A stretch of DNA of 23,634 nucleotides, taken from Porphyromonadaceae bacterium UBA4262 (GTDB lineage: Bacteria; Bacteroidota; Bacteroidia; Bacteroidales; Muribaculaceae). The position numbers and the translations under genes were made by a program. Where the stretch lies: the NCBI GenBank assembly GCA_002396085.1, contig DGWI01000044.1, positions 1-23,634 of the forward strand, written 5' to 3'. Shown in pieces: positions 7,393 through 14,854 of the stretch. The notes under the pieces are model-generated. The model had not been told where the DNA came from. It worked only from the letters and a program-made list of their open reading frames with translations, and ran no database searches. How positions within the stretch are numbered: position 1 is the stretch's first letter; the number at the start of each line of letters is the position of its first letter.

Positions 7393-7690
7393 ATCTTTAT
7401 GTTGTTATAAATATTATCAGAAAGGTTAACTCAATGCACAATGCTCGGGGCACAATGCATAATGCTAGGGCGCACTCAGGGGGCACGTCCAGAAGGTGTG
7501 GATTAATTTTGCTGCAAAATTACTGCAAAGTGAGCGAAATTCAAAATGAAAAATGAAGTTTTTCAGTTTTTATTACCGCGCCATTGAGTGATTGATCAAT
7601 AAAATATGAATATTTTGGCATCTCCCTACCTGTGGTCAGCGAACCAGAGGTTGGGTGATTGAGGCAAACTTTTGTTAACGAGAAGGAAGG
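7393..7690. other. Largest spacer inside the lysine operon
   Basis: No gene is seen. The spacer holds a promoter match (7515-7545), a word array of AATGCACAATGC type (7433-7468), and an imperfect hairpin with arms ACCT-C-TGGT and ACCA-C-AGGT (7628-7651, minus strand) without a T-run. I found no cobalamin-riboswitch signature although the downstream enzyme uses adenosylcobalamin. Confidence 0.6.
7515..7545 (-). promoter_or_regulatory. Internal promoter before kamDE
   Basis: On the minus strand TTTG (7545-7542), 19 bp, then TAATTTTG (7522-7515) fit TTTG-N19-21-TAnnTTTG. The predicted start near 7508 leaves a leader of about 115 nt before kamD. Confidence 0.6.
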
Positions 7691-9028
7691 TTAGTGGCTG
7701 AGCAGGGTGCGGGCCAGGGTGAGCCACTCGGTGTCGATGCCCAGGCTCTGGGCAATGTTGAGGGCCTCGTGCGGCACCTCACCATCGTGAACCTCGACTA
7801 GCGAGTAGTCCATTGTGCCGTTCTCGAATCCCTTGACCCTGAGGCAGCGAGCATGGCCCGGCTCGATGTCATAGTGCGTGGTCATGACCAGACTCACGGG
7901 GCGGTCCTGCATCAGTCGCAGCAGAGCGGTGACCAGGGCGGCTCCCTCGGTGGGATTGGTGGTGCGTGCAGGCTCGTCGATGAGCGCCAGAATGCGGCTG
8001 TCGGTGCGTGAGGCCTGTATCACGCGGTCGATATTCTTCATCTCGGCGGCAAACGATGACAGACCGCGCTCGACCGACTGCTCGTCACCGATGCAGAAGT
8101 ACACCTCGTCTTTAACGGCAATCTGCGCCTTGGCAGCAGGAATGCCGAAACCAAATTGAAATAGATATTGACACAGCGTCAGTGTCTTGAGGACAACTGT
8201 CTTTCCGCCCATGTTGGCGCCCGTGATGAGAGTGGGGCTCAAGCCATAACTGATGTCGACGGGTTGGAAGTCGCGGCCTGCTGTGGCTAGTGCTTCGCGC
8301 ACTTGTGGGTGGAACATGGCGTGATAGGTGCTGCCCTCGGTCATTGACAGGCCGGGGAAGCACATTCCCATCTGTCTGATTTGTTGGGCTTTGGCCAAGC
8401 AAACATCAATTTGCGCCAGTGCCACTTGTGCCTGCTCGATGGCTGCCGCCCAGGGGTGCAGTTGCCGGCTCAGGTCACGCCGTACGCCCTCCTCGAGTTC
8501 GCTGGCTTGCAGCAGCAGGTCATCTTGTTGATCGGGGTGTTGCCGCATCTGCGAGCGCAGTTCGCGCAACTCGGCGCAATAGGAGTCGTAGACGTAGAAT
8601 GTGGCTATCTTCATGCCATCGGGGTCGAGGATGGTGATGACTGGTGCCAGGTCGGGAATCTCGATGACATCGGTCATGCCCTGCTCGTCCATCAGTCGAG
8701 CGACATCGGTTGCCAGGATTGCCAGATGCTTGACCTCGAACAGCTCGATGTCGTCAAGTGTGGCACTGTGCGCCAAGTTGGCGATGGTTGTGCGTATGTC
8801 CTTCAGTGCCTGCAACTTGAAGCGCAGTGTGTTGAGCCGCGTGACGTCGATGCATTGCATCATGTCGACAAAACGATGCAGCATCCCATAGGTTGCTTCA
8901 ATCTCATCGGCATTGGTCATCATCGGCCGGTCGAGCAGCCACCGGCGGGCATAGCCCGACTGGAGTTCCAGTTGGTCAAGTACAAATCGCAGCCCACAGG
9001 GCGAGTCTATCACATTCTTCAGTAGCAT
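7691..9028 (-). CDS. kamC: MutS-like ATPase of the lysine cluster, probable aminomutase reactivase subunit KamC
   Basis: The 445-residue protein has the ATPase core of MutS but lacks the mismatch-recognition domain. Walker A is GANMGGKT (270-277), the signature-like segment GDEQSVERGLSSFAAEM is at 314-330, Walker B is LALIDEP (347-353) followed by TTNPTEG, and the His of TTHYD (385) is the MutS switch histidine. Residues 1-260 hold helical lever and clamp-like segments. MutS-like genes beside kamDE are a known feature of lysine-fermentation clusters; with KamB they are thought to reactivate the B12 aminomutase by ATP-driven exchange of damaged cofactor. That role is family knowledge, not visible in the sequence. 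It lies 73 bp after kamB and 298 bp before kamD. A DNA-repair role is unlikely given this setting. Confidence 0.88.
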   Translation of the reverse strand: MLLKNVIDSPCGLRFVLDQLELQSGYARRWLLDRPMMTNADEIEATYGMLHRFVDMMQCIDVTRLNTLRFKLQALKDIRTTIANLAHSATLDDIELFEVKHLAILATDVARLMDEQGMTDVIEIPDLAPVITILDPDGMKIATFYVYDSYCAELRELRSQMRQHPDQQDDLLLQASELEEGVRRDLSRQLHPWAAAIEQAQVALAQIDVCLAKAQQIRQMGMCFPGLSMTEGSTYHAMFHPQVREALATAGRDFQPVDISYGLSPTLITGANMGGKTVVLKTLTLCQYLFQFGFGIPAAKAQIAVKDEVYFCIGDEQSVERGLSSFAAEMKNIDRVIQASRTDSRILALIDEPARTTNPTEGAALVTALLRLMQDRPVSLVMTTHYDIEPGHARCLRVKGFENGTMDYSLVEVHDGEVPHEALNIAQSLGIDTEWLTLARTLLSH

Positions 9029-9101
9029 ATTTCTTCAATTGAGAATTGAGACGGCTACGCTAGTTACGAGTTACAGGTGCGGTCTTAATATTTATTCTTA
9101 A
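9029..9101. repeat. kamB-kamC spacer with an ATTGAGA word repeat
   Basis: The 73-bp gap contains CAATTGAGAATTGAG (9036-9050), a doubled ATTGAGA word of 7 bp that also appears at 16537-16560 and 21659-21689. No promoter match is seen here. Confidence 0.5.
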
Positions 9102-10106
9102 CTATTCATTGAGCAGGTCATAGACGGGCAGGTTGATGGCCTGGCTCAGACGAGAGCACAGCGTGTGGGAGTCGAGGACATAGCCGCTGGGTGATGTGGG
9201 ATTGACGGTGACGGCAATGAGGTGACTGTGCTGTAGCACAGTCATGCGGCCTCCACATTTATTAAAGAGGTGCACCTGCTGTGGCGTGGCAAACACCTTG
9301 GTGAAATCACGCACCACGAGTTCAACTTGTCGCAAGGCGCGGTTCTTGCGCACCTTCTCGACAAATCCGTCGACCAGTGCTCCGGCCACATAGAGTGTCT
9401 GACACTGTTCCATGCCCTCAAATCGCAGTTCCTGCGACAATGCGGTCACACCATTGAGTTCGCGCAGTGTCCCGTCGCGGTCGATGGCCCACACGCCCTT
9501 GTCGATGGGCGTGAGTCGTTGCAGCTGGTCGTCACTGGTCAGTGGAAGGTTGATGAGTTCGACCACAAATGCCGTCTTGTTGACCAGCGTGGTCATGTTG
9601 GCCGAGTAGGCGGCTCCGGTGGCGAGAATCATCGACTGGCTCACTGCGGGTGAGGCCGAACTGAGCCGCGACAAGGCACCGTCGATGATCACTAGGTCGA
9701 TGCCCAGTCGCCTCATGTCGCTCATCCAGCGGCGCAATGCGGGTCCTGACGATGGTCCCGACAGCAGAATCTTGCCTTGGGTTAACGCGCGGGCTGTGAC
9801 CACGCGTCCCAGCGAGGTGTTCACGTCACTCACATCAATGAGTTCGCTCACCAGTCGCCGCTGGCGATAGTGCATCTCGCTGGTGCCGAAGTACATGCCC
9901 TGACGCAGGGTGATTTCGGGCTTTTGGGTGCGGGTCACCTGGTCGGTGGTCTCACCGTCGATACCAATTGAGGTGACGGCAATACGTTTGTGCTCGAGCG
10001 GTAGCCGCTCGAGCACATATTTCAAGCACTCGGTCTTGCCGGTGTTCTTCTCCAGTCCGACAATCGAGAGGCTCTGGTAGCGTAAGATGTCATCAATGAT
10101 GTGCAT
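9102..10106 (-). CDS. kamB: P-loop protein KamB, probable aminomutase reactivase subunit
   Basis: The 334-residue protein begins MHIIDDILRYQSLSIVGLEKNTGKTE, with a Walker A-like loop GLEKNTGKT at 17-25, which resembles SIMIBI-type P-loop NTPases. The segment RRLGIDLVIIDGALSRLS may act as the Walker B strand. It overlaps the end of kamA by 14 bp, so translation is probably coupled. Position and partner (a MutS-like ATPase next to a B12 aminomutase) fit KamB of lysine-fermenting bacteria, which is proposed to help keep the 5,6-aminomutase active. The mechanism is poorly documented, so I keep the functional label tentative; the cluster membership is firm. Confidence 0.85.
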   Translation of the reverse strand: MHIIDDILRYQSLSIVGLEKNTGKTECLKYVLERLPLEHKRIAVTSIGIDGETTDQVTRTQKPEITLRQGMYFGTSEMHYRQRRLVSELIDVSDVNTSLGRVVTARALTQGKILLSGPSSGPALRRWMSDMRRLGIDLVIIDGALSRLSSASPAVSQSMILATGAAYSANMTTLVNKTAFVVELINLPLTSDDQLQRLTPIDKGVWAIDRDGTLRELNGVTALSQELRFEGMEQCQTLYVAGALVDGFVEKVRKNRALRQVELVVRDFTKVFATPQQVHLFNKCGGRMTVLQHSHLIAVTVNPTSPSGYVLDSHTLCSRLSQAINLPVYDLLNE

Positions 10107-11367
10107 TGCGCTCGTGACGCTTCAGGGCACGCGGCTCGATGTTCATGCGCTCGCCCTCAAGCAGCGAGATCACACCGTCCACAGCCTTGTCGGCGGGCAC
10201 CTGCTGCTGCTTGCGAGCAGCCTGGCACTCGGGGCAGTTGCACTCGCTGTGATACTCCAGCGGCTCGGTGTAGGTGGTGATGACGCCCTCGAAGTTGCGC
10301 AACACGACCTTGCCAGGAGCCTGCGAGATGACATACTGCGGCATGACCGGAGTCTTGCCACCACCGCCCGGTGCATCGACCACGAAGGTGGGGATGCAAT
10401 AGCCCGATGTGTGTCCGCGCAAGCCCTCGATGATCTCGATACCCTTCGACACGGGAGTGCGGAAGTGCTCCAGACCCATCGACAGGTCGCACTGATAGAT
10501 GTAGTAGGGGCGCACACGCATCTTGACCAACTCGTGTACCAGGTGCTTCATCACATGCACGCAGTCGTTGACACCGCGCAGCAGCACGCTCTGGTTGCCC
10601 AGTGGCACGCCGGCATCGGCAAGCATCTCGCAAGCGCGACGCGACTCGGCGGTCACCTCGTTGGGGTGGTTGAAGTGGGTGTTGAGCCACACGGGGTGAT
10701 ATTTCTTGAGCATTGCGCACAATTCGGGAGTGATGCGCTGCGGGCACACAACCGGTGTACGGGTGCCCAGACGGATAATCTCGACGTGTGGGATGGCACG
10801 CAGACGCGAGATAATGTACTCCAGACGCTTGTCGCTCACCATCAGGGCGTCACCTCCCGACAGCAGCACGTCGCGCACGCACTCGGTCTTCTCGATATAC
10901 TCTAGAGCCTTCTCGATGCGATCCATGCCACACTCGTTGTCGGTCTGGCCGGCAAAGCGGCGACGGGTGCAGTGACGGCAATACATCGAGCACATGTCGG
11001 TGATGAGGAACAGCACACGGTCGGGATAACGGTGTGTCAGGCCTGGTGTGGGCGAGTCTTCGTCTTCGTGCAACGGGTCGAGCAGGTCGGCAGCGGCCTG
11101 GTGTGTCTCAAGCCCAGTGGGGATGCACTGACGGCGCACGGGATCGTGTGGGTCATCGGGATTGATCAGACTCAGGTAGTAGGGTGTGATAGCCATGCGC
11201 AGGGTGGTGAGGGTCTTCTTCACGCCCTCTTCCTCCTCGGCGGTGAGGCTCACATATTTCTTGAGTTCTTCAAGTGTCTCGATGCGGTTTTTCACCTGCC
11301 ACTTCCAGTCGTTCCACTGCTCGTCGGTGACTTCAGGAAAGAGTTGTTTTCTTCTAGATTCAGCCAT
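10093..11367 (-). CDS. kamA: L-lysine 2,3-aminomutase, radical SAM enzyme
   Basis: The 424-residue enzyme converts L-lysine to L-beta-lysine, the first step of lysine fermentation. The radical SAM cluster motif is C126-SMY-C130-RH-C133. The PLP lysine is K338 in PGGGGK (333-338), which matches the clostridial enzyme by position and context. LLSGGDAL (168-175) is the SAM-binding GGD region. The C-terminal ECNCPECQA (about 383-391) carries Cys residues like the zinc site seen in family structures. The length fits true lysine 2,3-aminomutases rather than the shorter EpmB. The gene is 130 bp after kdd and overlaps kamB. Cytoplasmic and oxygen-sensitive, so an anaerobic host is implied. Confidence 0.97.
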   Translation of the reverse strand: MAESRRKQLFPEVTDEQWNDWKWQVKNRIETLEELKKYVSLTAEEEEGVKKTLTTLRMAITPYYLSLINPDDPHDPVRRQCIPTGLETHQAAADLLDPLHEDEDSPTPGLTHRYPDRVLFLITDMCSMYCRHCTRRRFAGQTDNECGMDRIEKALEYIEKTECVRDVLLSGGDALMVSDKRLEYIISRLRAIPHVEIIRLGTRTPVVCPQRITPELCAMLKKYHPVWLNTHFNHPNEVTAESRRACEMLADAGVPLGNQSVLLRGVNDCVHVMKHLVHELVKMRVRPYYIYQCDLSMGLEHFRTPVSKGIEIIEGLRGHTSGYCIPTFVVDAPGGGGKTPVMPQYVISQAPGKVVLRNFEGVITTYTEPLEYHSECNCPECQAARKQQQVPADKAVDGVISLLEGERMNIEPRALKRHERNAHH

Positions 11368-11387
11368 AATTTCTGTTTTTAGCAGTC

Positions 11388-11480
11388 AAGAAGTTAAGTA
11401 GTGGGTGGGGGAGTTAAGCCTAAACTATTGACCGATGCCAAGGCGGCATGAAGTGTCCCTACCTGACTACTTAACTTCTT
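11388..11480. repeat. Element bounded by a 15-bp perfect inverted repeat, kdd-kamA spacer
   Basis: AAGAAGTTAAGTAGT (11388-11402) and ACTACTTAACTTCTT (11466-11480) are exact inverted copies separated by 63 bp. Inside is a small ATGCC/GGCAT hairpin. On the right, AACTTCTTA words repeat with a 9-bp period into 11490. It could be a transcript hairpin inside the operon or a tiny non-autonomous element; no target duplication is evident. Confidence 0.65.
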
Positions 11481-11497
11481 AAACTTCTTTTTTTAGT

Positions 11498-12571
11498 TTA
11501 AGCGTATAGTTCCTCAAAGACCTTGCGCAGTTCGGGGCACTCGCGCAACTCTTGCAGAGTGAACTCGGCATGACCCTTGGTGTAGCCGTTGCCGATGATC
11601 ATGTTCACGTCGGCACCGATACCCTCGGCACCCAGAGCGGCCTTGGTGAAACTTGTTGCCATCGAGAAGAAGTAGACGATACCGTCATCCTTGGTGCACA
11701 GCACAGCGGTCATCTCGCAGTCGGGCACATTCACGCAGTTGATGGTGGTGTCGGCCATCTTGCCGTCGGTCAGTTTGTAGACCAATTCATAGACCTGCAC
11801 AGGGGTCATGCCAGCCACGCTCTCAACCACGTCGCAGAAGCCCAGATCCTTGATGCGCTGGGTCGAACGGGGACTGTTGGCCAGACCGATTACCTTGCCG
11901 GTCACGCCCACGCGCTTCTTGGCCTCATAGCAGCAGAGCATGCCGCTCTTGCCACCGGCACCCAGGATGACCACGTTCTGGCCATACTGGCACAACTTGG
12001 CGGTCTGTGCGGGAGCGCCAGCCACATCGAGTGCGCTCAGCGCCAACTTCTCGGGCATATCATTGGGAATCTTGGCATAGATGCCGCTCTCGAACAGGAT
12101 AGCCTTGCCCTTGATGTCAACCTGATCGACATCAGCCTTGATGTTGAGAATCTCGTCGATGCGCAGCGGGGTCAGCGACAGTGACACCAGCGTGGCGATG
12201 CGGTCGCCCTCCTTGAGGTCGATCTTGCCCTTGAGGGCATCACCAATCTTCTCGACGGTGCCCAGCAACATGCCACCCGAACCGGTGCGACGGTTGCGGT
12301 GCTTGCCCTGCAACTCGACGTTGAGCATCATCTCCTTTTTGATCTCCTCCATCACCTCGGCCTCATCGTTGGGGTTCTTGGCCTGCGACTTGGCATAGTT
12401 GTGGATGTCGGTGAACGAAGCCGAGTCGATGTTCAGGGTCTGAACGTCGATCAAGATCTCGTTGTCATAGATCTCGTCCATGTTGTTGTCCAACTTGTTG
12501 GCGGGCTGTGGCAGAACGCCCACGGGCTCGATCACGCGGTGCGTGCCGAAACGGTTACCATGTTTTTGCAT
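11498..12571 (-). CDS. kdd: L-erythro-3,5-diaminohexanoate dehydrogenase
   Basis: The 357-residue enzyme oxidatively deaminates 3,5-diaminohexanoate to 3-keto-5-aminohexanoate with NAD(P)+, releasing ammonia. It has the medium-chain-dehydrogenase-like fold: an N-terminal segment GNRFGTHRVIEPVGVLPQPANKLDN typical of Kdd, then a Rossmann dinucleotide loop VILGAGGKSG (201-210). The N-terminal family block argues for the first Met rather than Met31. It lies between kce and kamA, 78 bp and 130 bp away, in pathway context. Nothing is unusual in length or motifs. Confidence 0.95.
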   Translation of the reverse strand: MQKHGNRFGTHRVIEPVGVLPQPANKLDNNMDEIYDNEILIDVQTLNIDSASFTDIHNYAKSQAKNPNDEAEVMEEIKKEMMLNVELQGKHRNRRTGSGGMLLGTVEKIGDALKGKIDLKEGDRIATLVSLSLTPLRIDEILNIKADVDQVDIKGKAILFESGIYAKIPNDMPEKLALSALDVAGAPAQTAKLCQYGQNVVILGAGGKSGMLCCYEAKKRVGVTGKVIGLANSPRSTQRIKDLGFCDVVESVAGMTPVQVYELVYKLTDGKMADTTINCVNVPDCEMTAVLCTKDDGIVYFFSMATSFTKAALGAEGIGADVNMIIGNGYTKGHAEFTLQELRECPELRKVFEELYA

Positions 12572-12609
12572 TGTTGTCTGATATTTTTTAAAGTTATTAT
12601 TATTTTTGT

Positions 12610-12650
12610 TTTTGCTAGAAGTTCTAGGAGTGCTAGATTTTCTAGGGGTT
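12610..12650. repeat. CTAG words at exact 9-bp period, kce-kdd spacer
   Basis: CTAG begins at 12615, 12624, 12633 and 12642, each followed by five variable bases: (CTAGNNNNN)x4. It sits at the end of kce in the 78-bp spacer. Confidence 0.7.
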
Positions 12651-13483
12651 TACTTGCGGGGCTTCAAGCCGAGGATCTCGCGGGCCTCGTCGCTGGTGGC
12701 GATGGGGCGACCCAGTTCCTTGGCCAGACGCACAACCTTCTCGACGAGTTCGCCGTTGCTCTTGGCCAGCACACCCTTTGACAGGTACAGGTTGTCCTCA
12801 AAGCCCACACGCACGTTACCACCCATGGCGATGGCGGCAGCTGCCATCGGGAAGGCGTGACGGCCCACACCGGTCACTGTCCAGGTCGAGCCGGCAGGAA
12901 TGCCGTTGACCAGCCAGCACAGGTTGGCGACGGTGGCGGGGGTGCAACCAGGCACTCCCAGCACAAAGTTGAACTGCATGGGGTCGCCTGGCACCTGGCC
13001 CTTGCGTGCCATGTTGAGGATAGTGTCGAGGTGACCCATCTCGAAGCACTCATATTCGGGCTTGATGCCGCGCTCCATCATGCGCTTGCCGAAGGCACGC
13101 ATCGTGGGCATCGTGTTGTCGAAGATTTCGTCACCGAAGTTGCACGTGCCACAGTCCAGCGTAGCCATCTCGGGCAGCGGGGTGGTGTCGGTCGACTGCA
13201 GACGCTCGTCGGGAGTCATGCCCACAGCACCGCCAGTCGACGGGATGAGGATGACATCGGGGCACACCTTGAGGATAGCCTCCTCGCACTCCTGGAAGCG
13301 GCCACGATCCTGTGTGGGGGTGCCGTCGTCCCAGCGGACGTGCAGGTGAACGATGGCTGCACCGGCGTCAACTGCCGACTTGGCCTCGCGAACAATCTCT
13401 TCGACGGTATAGGGCACGTTGGGGTTTTGCTCCTTGGTGACCTCGGCACCGCATATAGCGGCGGTAATAATCAGTTTATCCAT
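12650..13483 (-). CDS. kce: 3-keto-5-aminohexanoate cleavage enzyme
   Basis: The 277-residue enzyme of the BKACE family (DUF849) condenses acetyl-CoA with 3-keto-5-aminohexanoate and cleaves it to acetoacetate and L-3-aminobutyryl-CoA. The zinc ligands of the HLH motif are His46 and His48, Glu14 (CGAEVT) is conserved, the PSTGG substrate loop is at 81-85, and the Glu-Asp pair is at 229-230. These agree with the studied Cloacimonas Kce to within one residue. It lies 79 bp after kal and 78 bp before kdd. Cytoplasmic. BKACE enzymes vary in substrate, but the surrounding lysine genes settle the assignment. Confidence 0.96.
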   Translation of the reverse strand: MDKLIITAAICGAEVTKEQNPNVPYTVEEIVREAKSAVDAGAAIVHLHVRWDDGTPTQDRGRFQECEEAILKVCPDVILIPSTGGAVGMTPDERLQSTDTTPLPEMATLDCGTCNFGDEIFDNTMPTMRAFGKRMMERGIKPEYECFEMGHLDTILNMARKGQVPGDPMQFNFVLGVPGCTPATVANLCWLVNGIPAGSTWTVTGVGRHAFPMAAAAIAMGGNVRVGFEDNLYLSKGVLAKSNGELVEKVVRLAKELGRPIATSDEAREILGLKPRK

Positions 13484-13562
13484 TTGTCTCTATTTTTTGT
13501 TTTCGGTTCTCAGTTCTCAGTCACAACAGGCAACTGATAACCGACGACCAATAACTGATGAC

Positions 13563-13961
13563 TTATTTGCGTTGGCAATCTTTGGGAGTGACGCAGGTGC
13601 CCGAAGCGCGGCACACCACGATGGGCTCATCGAGTTCGTCGGCAGCCGAGGGGCTGATGTCGGGACGCGAGATAGCCACCTTGCGAGCCTCAAACTGCAT
13701 GTGACGCGAGGTGTTGCCCTCCTTGTCAATCCAACCCTCGGCCTCGATGAAGTCGCCGGCATAGACCGGTGCCAGGAAGTCGATGCTGTCGTAGGCACGG
13801 AACAGGCCCTCATCGCCGTCACGCATGATCAATAACTCAGTTGCCACATCACCAAACAGGTGCACCATGTGTGCTCCGTCCACCAGGTTGCCACCGTAGT
13901 GAGCATCCTTTGCGCTCATGCGCAGTCTGATCTTTGTTCTGTATTCCATGGTGTCAGGCAT
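13563..13961 (-). CDS. kal: 3-aminobutyryl-CoA ammonia-lyase
   Basis: The 132-residue hotdog-fold enzyme removes ammonia from L-3-aminobutyryl-CoA to give crotonyl-CoA. The family block DAHYGGNLVDGAHMVHLFGDVATELLI (residues 19-45) is clear, as is the central FLAPVYAGDFIEAEGW. The start shares one base with the atoD stop (TAATG arrangement), so the two are translationally coupled; a start at Met5 would also work. The length is close to other Kal proteins. Confidence 0.94.
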   Translation of the reverse strand: MPDTMEYRTKIRLRMSAKDAHYGGNLVDGAHMVHLFGDVATELLIMRDGDEGLFRAYDSIDFLAPVYAGDFIEAEGWIDKEGNTSRHMQFEARKVAISRPDISPSAADELDEPIVVCRASGTCVTPKDCQRK

Positions 13962-14611
13962 TATTTCTCAACATAGATTGCATCGACATAGATGCCAGAT
14001 GCATGAACACACTCGGGCTTGATCTCGCCAACGGGGACCAATTTCTCGGCCTCGACCACCACATAGTCGGCGGCAGTAGCCATCAGCGGGTTGAAGTTGT
14101 TGGTCGTTCCCAGGAAGACCATGTTGCCAAACTCGTCGACGATGTTGGCACGCAAGAAGGCGATGTCGGCCTTCAGCGGCTTCTCCAGCAGATATTCCTT
14201 GCCGTCGACAGTGATAATGTCCTTGCCATCGGCCATGATGGTGCCTAGGCCAGTCGGGGTCAGCACGCCACCCAGACCAGCACCGTAGGCGCGGATGCGC
14301 TCGGCCAGTGTGCCCTGGGGCACATATTCGACGATGAGGGTGCCCTCGTTCTTCTGCAGAGCGGTCTGCTTGTTGGTGCCCGTGTGCGACACGATGGCCT
14401 TCTTCACCTGATGGTTAGTTACCAATTTGCCATGAGCCACCTCGTCATATGCGGTGTCGTTGGCGATGATGGTGAGGTCTTTCACGCCCTTCTTAACAAT
14501 GGCGTCGATAATCTGTGTAGCGCTTCCCACGCCCAGGAATCCGCCGAACATAATCGTCATACCGTCATGTACTTTCTCGACGGCCTGCTCTAATGTGATT
14601 TGTTTGTTCAT
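13961..14611 (-). CDS. atoD: Acetoacetate CoA-transferase, subunit A (alpha)
   Basis: The 216-residue protein is the alpha subunit of a family I 3-oxoacid CoA-transferase, which moves CoA between acyl-CoA and acetoacetate. Family marks are FGGFLGVGSATQIIDAI near the N-terminus, EYVPQGTLAERIRAYGAGLGG and TPTGLGT in the middle, and the C-terminal FNPLMATAADYVVVEAEKLV. The catalytic glutamate of these enzymes is in the beta subunit, so this protein alone should be inactive. No beta subunit (atoA) is present in the window, although such genes normally lie side by side or in the same cluster. It is the first gene of the lysine operon and is coupled to kal. Confidence 0.92.
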   Translation of the reverse strand: MNKQITLEQAVEKVHDGMTIMFGGFLGVGSATQIIDAIVKKGVKDLTIIANDTAYDEVAHGKLVTNHQVKKAIVSHTGTNKQTALQKNEGTLIVEYVPQGTLAERIRAYGAGLGGVLTPTGLGTIMADGKDIITVDGKEYLLEKPLKADIAFLRANIVDEFGNMVFLGTTNNFNPLMATAADYVVVEAEKLVPVGEIKPECVHASGIYVDAIYVEK

Positions 14612-14854
14612 AATACGTTATGATTTGGTTTTTGTTTATGCTCTCGGTTTAAGACTGCAAATTTACCGAAAATAAATGACTTGCGCCCTATTTTGTGCCC
14701 GTTATTTTTTATTTAAATTTTCTCAAATTCTGTAATCAACAAGTAATCAATGTGTTATGTTAAATCTTGCATTGAACGAATTGAATAGTATTTCTCGATT
14801 TCAATCTTTTTCACCAAAAAACACTAACTTTGCACAAAACTTGCAAAAAACAGA
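14612..14854. promoter_or_regulatory. Divergent control region, lysine operon versus dipeptidase operon
   Basis: This AT-rich region separates two divergent operons. Minus strand: TAAATTTG (14665-14658) is a good -7 element for atoD, with no clear TTTG at -33. Plus strand: TAACTTTG (14825-14832) is a good -7 element for the dipeptidase, with a weak -33 and a leader of only about 15 nt. Between them GTAATCAA occurs at 14732-14739 and 14743-14750, 11 bp apart, so on one helix face; this could be a regulator site. Confidence 0.55.

Noticed and set aside
7628..7651. Terminator after kamC
   Set aside because: The hairpin has a mismatch and is followed by GGGAGATGCC, not a T-run.
7393..7690. Cobalamin riboswitch before kamD
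   Set aside because: I looked for the B12-box pattern on the minus strand and found none. A covariance-model search would be decisive.
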